NCBI RefSeq assembly: GCF_947072475.1
Contig: NZ_CAMTIA010000004.1
Location: 1 to 64,000, forward strand
Direction: 5' to 3'
DNA length: 64,000 nucleotides
Source: an uncultured Deefgea sp.
GTDB lineage: Bacteria; Pseudomonadota; Gammaproteobacteria; Burkholderiales; Chitinibacteraceae
Shown here: one piece after another, positions 16,778 through 26,141 of the stretch
How the letters are laid out: every line of letters starts with the position of its first letter
Position numbering within the stretch: position 1 is the stretch's first letter
The notes under the pieces: model-generated
Databases searched by the model: none
The model's input: only the letters and a program-made list of their open reading frames with translations
What the model was told of the DNA's origin: nothing
Translations under genes and position numbers: made by a program

Positions 16778-19700
16778 ATGAATTTTTCTGCTTGGTCGAT
16801 TAAAAATCCGATACCGGCCATTATGCTGTTTGTGCTGCTCTCTTTGGGGGGCTTATGGTCATTTAGCCAAATGAAGGTGCAGCACTTTCCGGATATCGAA
16901 TTACCGATGGTGACGGTGACTGCGGTATTGGAAGGCGCAGCCCCCGCGCAGCTGGAAACCGAGGTGGCGCGAAAGCTAGAAAATTCAGTCTCAGCCTTGC
17001 AAGGCGTGAAGCACGTTTACAGCAATATCAGCGATGGCGTGGTCGGCATGACCGTCGAGTTTGAGCTGGAAAAACCCATTAATGAAGCCGTTGATGATGT
17101 GCGCGATGCGGTTTCCAATGTGCGTAGTGATTTACCGGCCGATTTAAAAGATCCGATTATTGGCAAGGTCGAGTTTTCTGGCGTGCCGTTTCTGGTGTAT
17201 ACCGTGACCGATCCGCAGCTGGATGAAGAGCAGCTGTCTTGGTTGGTCGACAATAAAATTACCCGGGTGATTCGAGCGATTCCTGGCGTGGGCAAAGTCG
17301 CTCGCGTTGGCGGGGTCACGCGGCAAGTGCAAATTGAACTCGATCCAGCGCGCATGGCTGCGTTGGGCGTGAGTAGTAGTGATATTTCACGGCAATTGGC
17401 GCGAACGCAAAAAGACGCTTCTGGTGGCCGTGCTGATTTGGGCGGCTCCGAGCAAGCTTTACGCACCATTGTCGCGGCCACGACGGCGGCCGAGTTGGCA
17501 CAAACTGAGCTGACTTTGCCCGATGGCCGCCGGATTCGCCTCGATCAAATCGCCAGCATTCACGACACCATTGCCGAGCGCCGCGCTATCGCCCAGCTCG
17601 ATGGTCAGCCGGTGGTCGGCTTTGAAATCACCCGTGCGCGCGGTGCTAGTGAGACCGAAGTGGCTGCTGCGATTAAAAAAGCCCTCACTCAACTGCAATT
17701 AGAGCATCCCGCGCTGGTGCTCAAGCCGGCTTATGATATGGCCGCGCCAGTGCAAGATGAGTTTGATGGCTCGATGGGCTTGTTGTACGAAGGCGCTTTG
17801 CTGGCGGTGATTGTCGTATGGTTCTTTTTGCGCGATTGGCGCGCCACTTTAGTCTCGGCCGCTGCTTTGCCCTTATCGATTTTGCCGACGTTTATCGGCA
17901 TGTATTTATTTGGTTTTACCCTCAATACCGTGACCTTATTATCGCTGGCCTTGGTGGTGGGGATTTTGGTTGACGATGCGATTGTTGAAATTGAAAACAT
18001 CGTGCGCCATTTGCGCATGGGTAAATCGCCGTATCAAGCGGCGATGGAGGCGGCTGATGAAATTGGCCTAGCGGTGGTGGCCACCACGTTTGCTTTGGTG
18101 GCGGTGTTTTTACCAACGGCATTTATGAGCGGTATTCCGGGGAAGTTTTTTAAACCCTTTGGCTGGACTGCGGCGCTAGCGGTAATGGCGTCTTTGGTGG
18201 TGGCGCGCTTACTCACGCCGATGATGGCGGCGTATTTGCTCAAGCCGATGCCGCATGCCGAGCAAGAGGGGCGTTTGAAACTCGCTTATTTGCGCTGCGC
18301 CGCGTGGTGCTTGCGGCATCGTAAAATCACGGCGATTTGTTCAATTGTCTTTTTTATTGCCTCTTTAGCCTTGGTGCCCTTGTTGCCGACGGGTTTTGTT
18401 CCGGCAGATAATCGCTCACAAACCTTAGTCAAACTCGAATTACCGCCCGGCGCAACGTTAAATGAAACCTATGCCGCCGCCGATCAAGCGCGAAAAATCT
18501 TAGCGACGTTGCCGTTTATTACCCGAATTTATACTGCAGTGGGCGATGGTAAAGCCGGGGCCGACCCCTTTGCGGGTGGCAGTAGTGGCGTGAATAAAGC
18601 CAGCCTAACGTTGACTTTAGTCTCGCGCACTGAGCGGGAGAAAAAAACGCTGCTGGAGCAAGAATTGCGTGAGGCATTGCGGGTGATTCCGGGCGCGAGG
18701 GTAACGGTAGGGCTGGGGCAAAATGGTGAAAAGCTGCAAATGATTATTAAGTCGGATGATCCTGAGGCTTTGGCCGTGGCCGCTAAAGCGGTAGAGCAAG
18801 ACTTACGTACTTTAAACGGCATTGGTGCGGTTACATCGAGCGCCAGTTTGGTTCGGCCTGAATTAATTATTCGTCCTGATATGAGTAAAGCCGCCGAGAT
18901 GGGCGTCACCGCGCTGGCGATTGCCGACACGATTAGGGTGGCAACAGTGGGTGACTTTGATACCGCCTTGGCCAAGCTCAATCTCCCTGAGCGGCAAATC
19001 CCAATTGTGGTGCGTTTACCGGATTCATTTCGCAGTGATCTTGAGCAAATCAAGCGTTTGCGCGTGCCGTCAACGCAGGGGAATGTGATGCTCGGGCAAG
19101 TGGCAACCATTGAAATTGGCAGCGGCCCGAGTGTGATTAGCCGCTACGATAGAGCGCGCAATGTGATTTTTGACGTTGAGCTTAATGGCCGAACTTTAGG
19201 CGAAGCCAGCGCTGAGGCCGATCAATTACCAAGCTTAAAAAACCTGCCTGCCGGGGTCACCCGCGCAGAATTTGGCGACGCGGATGAAATGAAAAAACTA
19301 TTTGCCAGCTTTGGTTTGGCGATGCTCACAGGGGTGTTGTGTATTTATATGGTGCTGGTGCTGTTATTTCGTGATTTTATGCAGCCGGTGACGATTTTAG
19401 CCGCGCTACCGTTATCGATTGGCGGTGCTTTTGTGGCTTTATTGCTGACCAATAGTTCGTTCTCGATGCCGACCTTAATTGGCTTGATTATGTTGATGGG
19501 GGTCGCGACTAAAAATTCGATTTTATTGGTTGAATACGCCATCGTTGCCCGCCGAGAAGGGATGGCGCGCTTTGATGCCTTAATGGATGCAGGGCGCAAA
19601 CGCGCGCGACCGATTGTGATGACGACCATTGCGATGGGTGCAGGGATGTTGCCGATTGCGATGGGTTGGGGCGTGGATTCGAGTTTTCGTGCGCCGATGG

Positions 19701-19828
19701 CGATTGCTGTTATCGGCGGCTTAATTACCTCGACCTTTTTGAGTTTATTGGTGATTCCGGTGGTGTTTACTTTTGTCGATGATTTTGTGCAATGGTTGGG
19801 CCGCAAGCGTAAAAAAGTGCAGCATTAA
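16778..19828 (+). CDS. RND efflux pump inner-membrane transporter
   Basis: The 1016-residue proton-driven transporter has the AcrB-type layout: a first membrane helix (about 10-30), a large periplasmic loop, helices 2-6 (about 335-500), a second periplasmic loop, and the last helices (about 845-1005). The proton-relay motif is seen in LALVVGILVDDAIVEIENI, with the two adjacent Asp residues. The N-terminal FSAWSIKNPIPAI opening is typical. It is the last gene of the operon, and a strong terminator follows. The closest named class seems to be multidrug (HAE-1-like) rather than metal efflux, because the heavy-metal motif residues are absent, but the substrate is unknown. Confidence 0.93.
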   Translation: MNFSAWSIKNPIPAIMLFVLLSLGGLWSFSQMKVQHFPDIELPMVTVTAVLEGAAPAQLETEVARKLENSVSALQGVKHVYSNISDGVVGMTVEFELEKPINEAVDDVRDAVSNVRSDLPADLKDPIIGKVEFSGVPFLVYTVTDPQLDEEQLSWLVDNKITRVIRAIPGVGKVARVGGVTRQVQIELDPARMAALGVSSSDISRQLARTQKDASGGRADLGGSEQALRTIVAATTAAELAQTELTLPDGRRIRLDQIASIHDTIAERRAIAQLDGQPVVGFEITRARGASETEVAAAIKKALTQLQLEHPALVLKPAYDMAAPVQDEFDGSMGLLYEGALLAVIVVWFFLRDWRATLVSAAALPLSILPTFIGMYLFGFTLNTVTLLSLALVVGILVDDAIVEIENIVRHLRMGKSPYQAAMEAADEIGLAVVATTFALVAVFLPTAFMSGIPGKFFKPFGWTAALAVMASLVVARLLTPMMAAYLLKPMPHAEQEGRLKLAYLRCAAWCLRHRKITAICSIVFFIASLALVPLLPTGFVPADNRSQTLVKLELPPGATLNETYAAADQARKILATLPFITRIYTAVGDGKAGADPFAGGSSGVNKASLTLTLVSRTEREKKTLLEQELREALRVIPGARVTVGLGQNGEKLQMIIKSDDPEALAVAAKAVEQDLRTLNGIGAVTSSASLVRPELIIRPDMSKAAEMGVTALAIADTIRVATVGDFDTALAKLNLPERQIPIVVRLPDSFRSDLEQIKRLRVPSTQGNVMLGQVATIEIGSGPSVISRYDRARNVIFDVELNGRTLGEASAEADQLPSLKNLPAGVTRAEFGDADEMKKLFASFGLAMLTGVLCIYMVLVLLFRDFMQPVTILAALPLSIGGAFVALLLTNSSFSMPTLIGLIMLMGVATKNSILLVEYAIVARREGMARFDALMDAGRKRARPIVMTTIAMGAGMLPIAMGWGVDSSFRAPMAIAVIGGLITSTFLSLLVIPVVFTFVDDFVQWLGRKRKKVQH

Positions 19829-19845
19829 ACTGCGGTAAAAAAAAT

Positions 19846-19869
19846 AACGGCGCATTGCGCCGTTTTTTT
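19846..19869. terminator. Bidirectional terminator after the efflux operon
   Basis: AACGGCGCA, T, TGCGCCGTT is followed by T residues on the plus strand and preceded by a run of A, so it can stop both the efflux operon and the convergent gene ending at 19909. Confidence 0.85.
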
Positions 19870-19908
19870 ATGGTTTGACTCAGGTAATCGCCGTAGTCTG
19901 AACACAAC

Positions 19909-20523
19909 TTAAGCTTGAGCTGGTTTAGCCCCAAGGCTAACGGTTGCGCCACTCGGAATGCCGTCTTGTTGCCAGCGATCAAATTCAGCCATGATGGTGT
20001 CGTGGGTTTGTTGGCTGATGTCCGGCAAGCTGCCACCTAACATGGCTTTGGCTTGGGTGAAGCCTAATTCAACCGCATCCCGAATTTTTTGCAATTTGGC
20101 CGGATCGTCGCCCATGGCAAATTTGGCAAAGCTTAAAATCCGCTCGGCGACTTTTTTAACGCCAAATTCACCGTCTTCACCCAAATCCGCTTTGGCTTTA
20201 TCAATCGTTGCTTGATCAACACTGAGCGTTTGTTCGCCACGCGCCACTTTGGCTAAATTCAAACCTTGCCCCTCAATGAGTGGCCGAATCAAGCTCATTA
20301 ACTCATCGACTTTACGATTGGATTCATCCAGCATAGCGGCCAAGTTTTCGGGGAGTGCGCGCGGCTTGCTATAGGTGAGTGATTCATTGCCACTGGTGCT
20401 TAGATTCACCGTTTCTGGTGCGTTTTCTGAATTCGATTCATTGCGAGCGCGGTTGTTTTGCGGCGGCTGCGAGCGGTTAGCTAGCGGCGGGAGGTTGCTC
20501 TGACTAGAAACGCTGATGGACAT
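19909..20523 (-). CDS. DUF5610-like protein
   Basis: The 204-residue protein has a disordered N-terminal third rich in Ser, Asn, Pro and Gln, and a helical C-terminal part (about 65-195) with VKKVAERILSFAKFAMG and FTQAKAMLGG segments. These resemble the DUF5610 family, often mislabelled hydrogenase-4 component G. That assignment is from memory of the pattern. The ATG at 20523 has GAGGGGA upstream and is preferred over a start eight codons earlier. No hydrogenase genes are near. Its role is unknown; the low-complexity N-terminus suggests a secreted or surface-associated protein, but there is no classical signal peptide. Confidence 0.7.
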   Translation of the reverse strand: MSISVSSQSNLPPLANRSQPPQNNRARNESNSENAPETVNLSTSGNESLTYSKPRALPENLAAMLDESNRKVDELMSLIRPLIEGQGLNLAKVARGEQTLSVDQATIDKAKADLGEDGEFGVKKVAERILSFAKFAMGDDPAKLQKIRDAVELGFTQAKAMLGGSLPDISQQTHDTIMAEFDRWQQDGIPSGATVSLGAKPAQA

Positions 20524-20843
20524 AATGAATCCCCTCAATAAAGACACAATCTGTGTTTTATATCGACAACTAGCGCCAAACGCGTAGTGAAATGTTTACT
20601 TTTTTGGGGTAGACGGTTAGTTTTCGCTTAATGCTTGTTTCATAAGATGTTTTATTACTGTCATCTTTGTTTGAATCTATCTAGTATTTATTTTACAGAT
20701 GTTGTTTTTTTGTGAAAGCATAGTGAAAATTAAGACGATGTCTTTCGAGCTTGCATGTGCATGATATTTTGAGGCCAACGCCATTGAAACCGAGGTTGAT
20801 CTTGGGTGGATGCGATGGCGAGTTAGATTTTATTGCTAGGTAG
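20524..20843. other. Divergent intergenic region, no gene seen
   Basis: This 320-bp AT-rich stretch separates the DUF5610-like gene from a divergent GGDEF gene and must hold both promoters. I see no convincing paired -35/-10 boxes, no repeat copy and no open frame with a ribosome site. Confidence 0.5.
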
Positions 20844-22691
20844 ATGATTGAAATGGCCTTAAACCCGTTAAGACCCGATGATTTTGATTTTTTTCGCGAA
20901 TTTTTGGATGCGTTGCCGCTGCAATGCTTTGTTAAGAATGCGCATGGCCATATTGTATTGAGTAATACCGCCTATCAAAACGCCAGCACTGAGCCCGTAG
21001 CGCTCAAAGCCAATGGACGCTGCGCGAATGAATCTAAGGCGCAACTTGCATCACAAACGCCGCTGACTCCCGCCGATGAAGCCATAGCCACGCATGAAGA
21101 GATGCGCTGGAATAGCCAGCGGGGTCGCTATCAAACTGACTACGTCATTCAAAAAACGATTACTGATGACGCGGGTCAGCCTTTATATATCGTCGGTTCA
21201 ATTTTGGATATTTCAGAGCAAAAGCAATTTCAGCTGCAAATCGATACTGAATTAAAACTACTCGAAATGCAGGCGGCAGATGTACCATTTACGCAGTTAT
21301 TGACGCAGTTTGTGCATAGCTTTGAATCGAATTTTCCGGGGGTTTTGTGTTCAATTTTATTGCTTGATCCAGAAGGCCGGCACTTATTGCATGCCATTGC
21401 GCCAAGCTTGCCCGAGGCTTATTGCCAAGCGATTCATGGTGTGGAAATTGGTCCAAATATTGGCTCTTGTGGCACTGCGGCGTATACCGGCCAAGACACC
21501 ATTGTGGCCGATATTGCCAGCGATCCGTTGTGGCGTAATTTTGCTGATTTGGCCTTGTCGCATAATTTACGCTCGTGCTGGTCCATTCCAATCTTGTCGA
21601 CCAAAGGCCGTGTTTTGGGCACTTTTGCCAATTACCATGCCTACCCTTGCTCGCCGACAGCGAAGGAATTGCAAGCGATTAAGCGCGGCGCTTATTTGGT
21701 CGGTTTAGTGATTGAGCACGAGTTATCCGAAAAACAGCTGGCCGCAGACAAGATGATTTTGCAAGAGTCGGTGCAGCATACGCAGACGATTCTCGATAAT
21801 ATGGCCGACGGGGTGATTACCATTGATATTACCGGTCGGATCGAAAGTTTTAATGCTGCAGCGAGCCGTATTTTTGGTTATTCAGCGGAAGAAGTGTTGT
21901 TTAAAAATGTCTCCATGTTGATGCCTGAGCCGTATGCCGGTCAGCATGATGATTATTTATCACACCATCAAGCGGCGGGCTCGGCCAGTATTGTTGGCGT
22001 ACCACGTGAGGTAGAAGGTTTGCGTAAAGATGGGCGCTTGTTTCCGATGCGTTTGTCGGTGTCCAAGATTTTCCGCGCAGGCCAAGCCATTTTTATTGGC
22101 TTAGTCAGCGACAATACTTTGGATCATCAGCGCCGAGAGGAAATTCATCGTTTGGCTTTTTTTGATGCTTTAACGGGTTTGCCGAACCGGCGTTTATTAA
22201 TGGATCGAATCCAAAAAGCCATGCTGACTTCGGCGCGTAGTGGCTTGCATGGTGCGGTGATGTTTCTCGATCTCGATCACTTTAAATATTTGAATGACAA
22301 TTATGGTCACCACATGGGTGATTTATTACTGCAACAGGTGTCAGCACGCTTGCAGTCTTGTGTGAGAGAAAACGACAGCGTCGCCCGTTTGGGCGGTGAT
22401 GAGTTTGTGGTCTTGCTGGAGTCTTTAAGCGACGCGCCTGAGCTGGCTGTTGAGCAAGCGCAAACAGTCGCCCATAAAGTATTACAGTGCTTACGAAAAG
22501 CTTATGATTTATCTGGGCATACACATGTGAGTACGCCCAGTATTGGTGTGGCTTTGTTTTTGGCGGAACAAGTCTCAATGGACGATTTACTCAAGCACGC
22601 CGACGCCGCGATGTATCAAGCCAAAGCGGCGGGGCGAAATACCGCTGTGTTTTATGATACGGCGATGCAAGCCATTACGTCGGCGCATTAA
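20844..22691 (+). CDS. PAS-GAF-PAS-GGDEF diguanylate cyclase
   Basis: The 615-residue soluble protein is predicted to make c-di-GMP from two GTP in response to cytoplasmic signals. Domains in order are a PAS (about 12-125), a GAF (about 145-290) with the typical NIGSCGTAAYTG and WSIPILSTKGRVLGTFA motifs, a second PAS (about 312-425) and a GGDEF domain (about 430-600). The active-site signature RLGGDEF is intact (GGDEF at 517-521), and the inhibitory I-site REND sits five residues before it, so both activity and product inhibition are likely. The start is either 20844 or the ATG at 20853; the AGG box fits neither perfectly. Confidence 0.92.
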   Translation: MIEMALNPLRPDDFDFFREFLDALPLQCFVKNAHGHIVLSNTAYQNASTEPVALKANGRCANESKAQLASQTPLTPADEAIATHEEMRWNSQRGRYQTDYVIQKTITDDAGQPLYIVGSILDISEQKQFQLQIDTELKLLEMQAADVPFTQLLTQFVHSFESNFPGVLCSILLLDPEGRHLLHAIAPSLPEAYCQAIHGVEIGPNIGSCGTAAYTGQDTIVADIASDPLWRNFADLALSHNLRSCWSIPILSTKGRVLGTFANYHAYPCSPTAKELQAIKRGAYLVGLVIEHELSEKQLAADKMILQESVQHTQTILDNMADGVITIDITGRIESFNAAASRIFGYSAEEVLFKNVSMLMPEPYAGQHDDYLSHHQAAGSASIVGVPREVEGLRKDGRLFPMRLSVSKIFRAGQAIFIGLVSDNTLDHQRREEIHRLAFFDALTGLPNRRLLMDRIQKAMLTSARSGLHGAVMFLDLDHFKYLNDNYGHHMGDLLLQQVSARLQSCVRENDSVARLGGDEFVVLLESLSDAPELAVEQAQTVAHKVLQCLRKAYDLSGHTHVSTPSIGVALFLAEQVSMDDLLKHADAAMYQAKAAGRNTAVFYDTAMQAITSAH

Positions 22692-22740
22692 TGGCGAGCG
22701 GGTTGTTGATCGACACCCGCCGGCGCATCGCCGCTGCGAT

Positions 22741-23448
22741 TTAAGCTTGAATAATAAAAACAGTCGGGCGCTTATGGATTTGCGGCTCGGCTTTTTTCTT
22801 CCATTGGCCGACTTCTAAGGTCACGATGTCTTGGCTTGGCAGGCTAATGTCGCAAGCAATAGTGAGCCGGGTATGGGCTTTGAGGTTATCGCGCAAGGCT
22901 TGAAATAGCGCCCCATTGCGATAAGGGGTCTCAATAAACAGCTCGGCTTGCCCTTCTTTGCTTGAGCTCGCTTCGAGTTGACGAATTGCTTGTACTCGGC
23001 CTGCGGCATCAGAAGGCAAATAGCCGTTAAAACGAAATTTCTGCCCATTGGCCCCCGAGGCCATTAAGGCCATTAGCAACGATGATGGGCCGACCAAGGG
23101 GGCGACCTTGATCCCTCGCTGATGGGCGAGATGCACCAAACGTGCACCGGGATCGGCAACGCCAGGGCAGCCCGCTTCGGACATTAAGCCCACATCAAAT
23201 CCATCGAGCAAGGGCTGAAGCAGTGCCGCCACTTCGTGGTCTTTGGTGTGCTCAGACAATTCGCTCATGCTTAGGCTACGTAGCTCATGTGGCGTGCCGA
23301 GCATTTTTAAATGCGCGCGGGTTGTTTTGGCATTTTCAACGACAAAATGGGTGAGTCGCTTGGCGGTTTCGATCACATCGACCGGCAAAATATCGTTGAT
23401 GGTATCGCCGCCCATTGGTGCAGGAATTAAATATAAAGTGCCTGTCAT
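22741..23448 (-). CDS. RsmI-like SAM-dependent methyltransferase (tetrapyrrole methylase family)
   Basis: The 235-residue protein belongs to the fold of RsmI, which 2'-O-methylates C1402 of 16S rRNA. It has the SAM-binding segments LYLIPAPMG at the N-terminus and SEAGCPGVADPGARLV, and the ETPYRN segment. It is shorter than RsmI (about 285) and its VGPSSLLMALMASG loop and first loop differ, so it is probably the RsmI paralogue often found next to maf in betaproteobacteria rather than RsmI itself. Its exact substrate is not established. It lies on the same strand as maf, with a repeat element between them. Confidence 0.82.
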   Translation of the reverse strand: MTGTLYLIPAPMGGDTINDILPVDVIETAKRLTHFVVENAKTTRAHLKMLGTPHELRSLSMSELSEHTKDHEVAALLQPLLDGFDVGLMSEAGCPGVADPGARLVHLAHQRGIKVAPLVGPSSLLMALMASGANGQKFRFNGYLPSDAAGRVQAIRQLEASSSKEGQAELFIETPYRNGALFQALRDNLKAHTRLTIACDISLPSQDIVTLEVGQWKKKAEPQIHKRPTVFIIQA

Positions 23449-23487
23449 GGTGCTTGTCCAAATAAGGTGTGTTGTGGGTTTTTTGTG

Positions 23488-23534
23488 GGTATATCGATCT
23501 AGCTTTTAATTTAAAAGAGCTTGATGGCTATACC
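23488..23534. repeat. 47-bp palindromic element, copy 3
   Basis: The ends GGTATA and TATACC are intact and the inner arms pair well (TCTAGC and TTTTAA positions). It lies in the 108-bp gap between the maf and RsmI-like genes, both on the minus strand. Bases 7-15 (TCGATCTAG) are identical to the reverse complement of the copy inside nagZ. Confidence 0.8.
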
Positions 23535-23556
23535 CTTTATAAATTGATGGCATGAA

Positions 23557-24162
23557 TTACAATATTGGATACGCTTCTTGATTGAGCATATTAATCAACT
23601 CAATCAAGGGCAAACCAATAATCGCCGCCGGATCGGTGCTGTGAATGGCGGCAATCATCACAATTCCGAGACCTTCGGTTTTGGCACTGCCAGCACAATT
23701 GTAAGGTTGCTCACGGCGTAAATAGGTTTCGATTTGTGCGTCGCTGTAATCGCGCAGGGTCACCGTGGTGATGTCGACATGGCTTTGCACTTGTTGGGTC
23801 GCCGTATTGTAAAGGCAGAGCGCAGTATGAAACGCAATGCTTTGCCCACGCATGGCGCTCAATTGTGCGACGGCTCGTTCATGGGTGCCCGGTTTTCCCA
23901 ATTGCACACCATTGAGTAAAGCGACTTGGTCAGAACCAATAATCAGACTATTGGGGAACTGATCGGCGAGCACTTTCGCTTTGGCAATCGCCAAACGCTC
24001 GCTGGTTTGTGCTGCAGTCTCACCGATCAGTGGCGATTCGTCCAGATTGGGGGCTGCTGTGATAAACGGTAGACCTAGCCGTTCTAAAAGTTCTTTTCGA
24101 TACAGCGATGTAGACGCCAGAACCAGTTGGCGTGGCTCGCAGAAGGTAGAAGTGGTTCGCAT
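23557..24162 (-). CDS. Maf-family nucleotide pyrophosphatase (YceF type)
   Basis: The 201-residue enzyme hydrolyses non-canonical or modified nucleoside triphosphates; YceF-type members prefer 7-methyl-GTP. The N-terminal LVLASTSLYRKELLERL P-site, LDESP and the GSDQV signature (YceF-type, against GADT in the dTTP/UTP type) are present, as is LGKPGTHE. It is divergent from yceD-rpmF, which matches the yceF-yceD-rpmF neighbourhood known in Escherichia coli except for gene direction. Confidence 0.92.
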   Translation of the reverse strand: MRTTSTFCEPRQLVLASTSLYRKELLERLGLPFITAAPNLDESPLIGETAAQTSERLAIAKAKVLADQFPNSLIIGSDQVALLNGVQLGKPGTHERAVAQLSAMRGQSIAFHTALCLYNTATQQVQSHVDITTVTLRDYSDAQIETYLRREQPYNCAGSAKTEGLGIVMIAAIHSTDPAAIIGLPLIELINMLNQEAYPIL

Positions 24163-24224
24163 ATGAATTTCACCGTGCTTAAAAGCGCAAAATACTTTGA
24201 CAGAGGATAGTCGGAGATTATATC

Positions 24225-24260
24225 ATGCGCGGTTTCCAGTTCTACGCGGCAACTCCATGA
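24225..24260 (+). CDS. Possible 11-codon leader ORF upstream of yceD
   Basis: ATG at 24225 has GGAG nine bases upstream, reads 11 codons (MRGFQFYAATP) and stops at a TGA that overlaps the yceD ATG as ATGA. The yceD start itself has no good ribosome site, so coupling through this leader would explain its translation. It is too short to judge by composition. Confidence 0.35.
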   Translation: MRGFQFYAATP

Positions 24261-24754
24261 CGGTGATTCATAGCGCGGAATTTGCGCAAGAAGGTCGAGA
24301 GCTAAAAGGTTCTATCCCACTTTCGCAGCTCTCACGTTTGAGTGACCTGTTGGCAGATACATCAGGCGAAATCGCTTGGCATATCGAAAGTGGCGTAGAT
24401 GATCGTACGCAGCGCCCTTGGCTTTATTTAGAAGTAAAAGGCGATTTGCAACTGATTTGCCAGCGCTGCCTATCGGGCATGCATTGGTCAATTCATGACG
24501 AAACCGTGTTGACCCAGTTTGCTACTGAGGAAGAAATCGATGAAGCGGAAGCCATCGATGAAGACCTTGATGGCATTTTGATCGATCCGGAGCTGGATAT
24601 TGAAGCACTGGTCGAAGACGAATTGTTACTCGCTTTACCAGTGGCACCAGTACACGATGTGTGTGGTGGTGACGATGCACTGGCCAAATTGGCGAGTAAA
24701 AAACCGAATCCGTTTGCAGTCCTGGCTCAGTTGAAAACCAGGAAAGCGGAATAA
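24257..24754 (+). CDS. yceD: YceD / DUF177 family protein
   Basis: The 165-residue protein belongs to DUF177, whose members are linked to 23S rRNA accumulation and lie upstream of rpmF in most bacteria. It has the typical opening (HSAEFAQEGRELKG), a central CQRCL motif and an acidic segment with IDEDLDGILIDPELDIEALVEDE spread over residues 95-120. The C-terminal KKPNPFAVLAQLK is a family hallmark. The ATG at 24257 is chosen because it matches the family start; the frame is open upstream to a TTG at 24197. It forms an operon with rpmF, 27 bases downstream. Confidence 0.9.
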   Translation: MTVIHSAEFAQEGRELKGSIPLSQLSRLSDLLADTSGEIAWHIESGVDDRTQRPWLYLEVKGDLQLICQRCLSGMHWSIHDETVLTQFATEEEIDEAEAIDEDLDGILIDPELDIEALVEDELLLALPVAPVHDVCGGDDALAKLASKKPNPFAVLAQLKTRKAE

Positions 24755-24781
24755 ACAACTGAGTTATTAGGAGTATTTCAC

Positions 24782-24961
24782 ATGGCAGTTCAGCAAAATA
24801 AAAAATCACCTTCGAAACGTGGCATGCACCGCGCTCATGACTTCTTGTCGGCACCAGCTTTGTCTGTAGATGCTGCGACTGGTGAAGTTCATCGCCCGCA
24901 CCACATTTCTCCAAACGGCTTTTACAATGGCCGTCGTGTGATCAAAGCTAAGGGCGAATAA
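24782..24961 (+). CDS. rpmF: 50S ribosomal protein L32
   Basis: The 59-residue product opens [20 protein letters not shown] and has the typical [18 protein letters not shown] segment. It lacks the Cys pairs of zinc-binding L32 forms, as in other proteobacteria. TAGGAG lies seven bases before the ATG. It is placed between yceD and plsX, the canonical order. It is an assembly component of the large ribosomal subunit. Confidence 0.97.
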   Translation: MAVQQNKKSPSKRGMHRAHDFLSAPALSVDAATGEVHRPHHISPNGFYNGRRVIKAKGE

Positions 24962-25082
24962 TCGTCGCCTTGCTGTTTTAGCTATGCGGGTTATTTTTAG
25001 CCATGCTGGCTAGCTTTACGGCGCAAGTGAGTGTCTCTCTGAGAATAACTCGCTTGCGCCGTTCGTCATTTTAGGTGTTTGA

Positions 25083-26123
25083 ATGGATATTACTGTCGCA
25101 GTCGATGCTATGGGTGGCGATCATGGTGCTCATGTTACGGTGCCCGCTGCATTACGTTTTTTGCGAGATAATCCTGACGTCAATATTGTTTTAGTCGGTT
25201 TGGCTGATGTGATTACTGCAGAGTTGGCCGCACAGCACGCCGCAACCAATACGCGCTTGCGTATTCATGCCGCCACCGAAGTGGTGACGATGGATGAGTC
25301 ACCGCAATCGGCAATGAAAAATAAAAAAGATTCATCGATGCGTGTCGCCATTAATTTGGTTAAATCTGGCCAAGCCAATGCTTGTGTTTCAGCGGGCAAT
25401 ACTGGCGCTTTGATGGCGACGGCTCGATTTGTATTAAAAACGATTCCAGGGATTGACCGACCTGCGATTGCAAAGCTGATGCCAACAATGAAAGGGCAAA
25501 CCGCGATGCTCGATTTGGGGGCCAATGTGGATTCAACGCCTTTGCAGCTGACGCAATTTGCCATTATGGGCTCGGCGATGTTTTCAGCGCTCAAGCATGT
25601 AGACGCTCCCACCGTCGGTTTGCTCAATATTGGTTCGGAAGACATCAAAGGCAATGAAGCCGTTAAAGAAGCGGCAGAAATGATTCGCAAAACACGCCTG
25701 AATTTTCATGGCAATATCGAAGGCGATGATATTTATCGCGGTACGGTGGATGTGGTCGCTTGCGATGGTTTTACCGGCAATGTGGCGCTGAAAACGTCAG
25801 AAGGTTTAATCAAAATGATTACCACCTTCTTGAAAGAAGAATTTACCCGTAATATTCTGACGCGTTGCGTGGCATTACTGGCTTTGCCATTAATGAATCG
25901 CTTTAAAAAGCGTTTAGATCCACGTCGTTTTAATGGCGCATCATTCTTGGGCTTACGTGGCATTGTGGTAAAAAGCCATGGCGGCGCGGATGAAATTGCG
26001 TTTTACTGGGCCTTGGCTCAAGCCGTTGAGGAAGCGCGCTCCGGCATGATTCAGCGCATTACAGAGCAGGTGCAACAAGAGTTGCTGCATCTCAACGCCG
26101 CGGTAGAGGCTGCCGAGGCTTGA
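25083..26123 (+). CDS. plsX: Phosphate acyltransferase PlsX
   Basis: PlsX converts acyl-ACP to acyl-phosphate, the first step of phospholipid synthesis through PlsY. The 346-residue protein starts with [11 protein letters not shown] and has [19 protein letters not shown] and the [12 protein letters not shown] segment, all family marks. An amphipathic region near residues 250-280 is known to bind membrane in this family. It follows rpmF after a 121-bp gap and precedes fabH with a 12-18 base spacing, so it leads the fab gene cluster. Confidence 0.97.
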   Translation: MDITVAVDAMGGDHGAHVTVPAALRFLRDNPDVNIVLVGLADVITAELAAQHAATNTRLRIHAATEVVTMDESPQSAMKNKKDSSMRVAINLVKSGQANACVSAGNTGALMATARFVLKTIPGIDRPAIAKLMPTMKGQTAMLDLGANVDSTPLQLTQFAIMGSAMFSALKHVDAPTVGLLNIGSEDIKGNEAVKEAAEMIRKTRLNFHGNIEGDDIYRGTVDVVACDGFTGNVALKTSEGLIKMITTFLKEEFTRNILTRCVALLALPLMNRFKKRLDPRRFNGASFLGLRGIVVKSHGGADEIAFYWALAQAVEEARSGMIQRITEQVQQELLHLNAAVEAAEA

Positions 26124-26141
26124 TCTAATTCAGAGGTGTTC

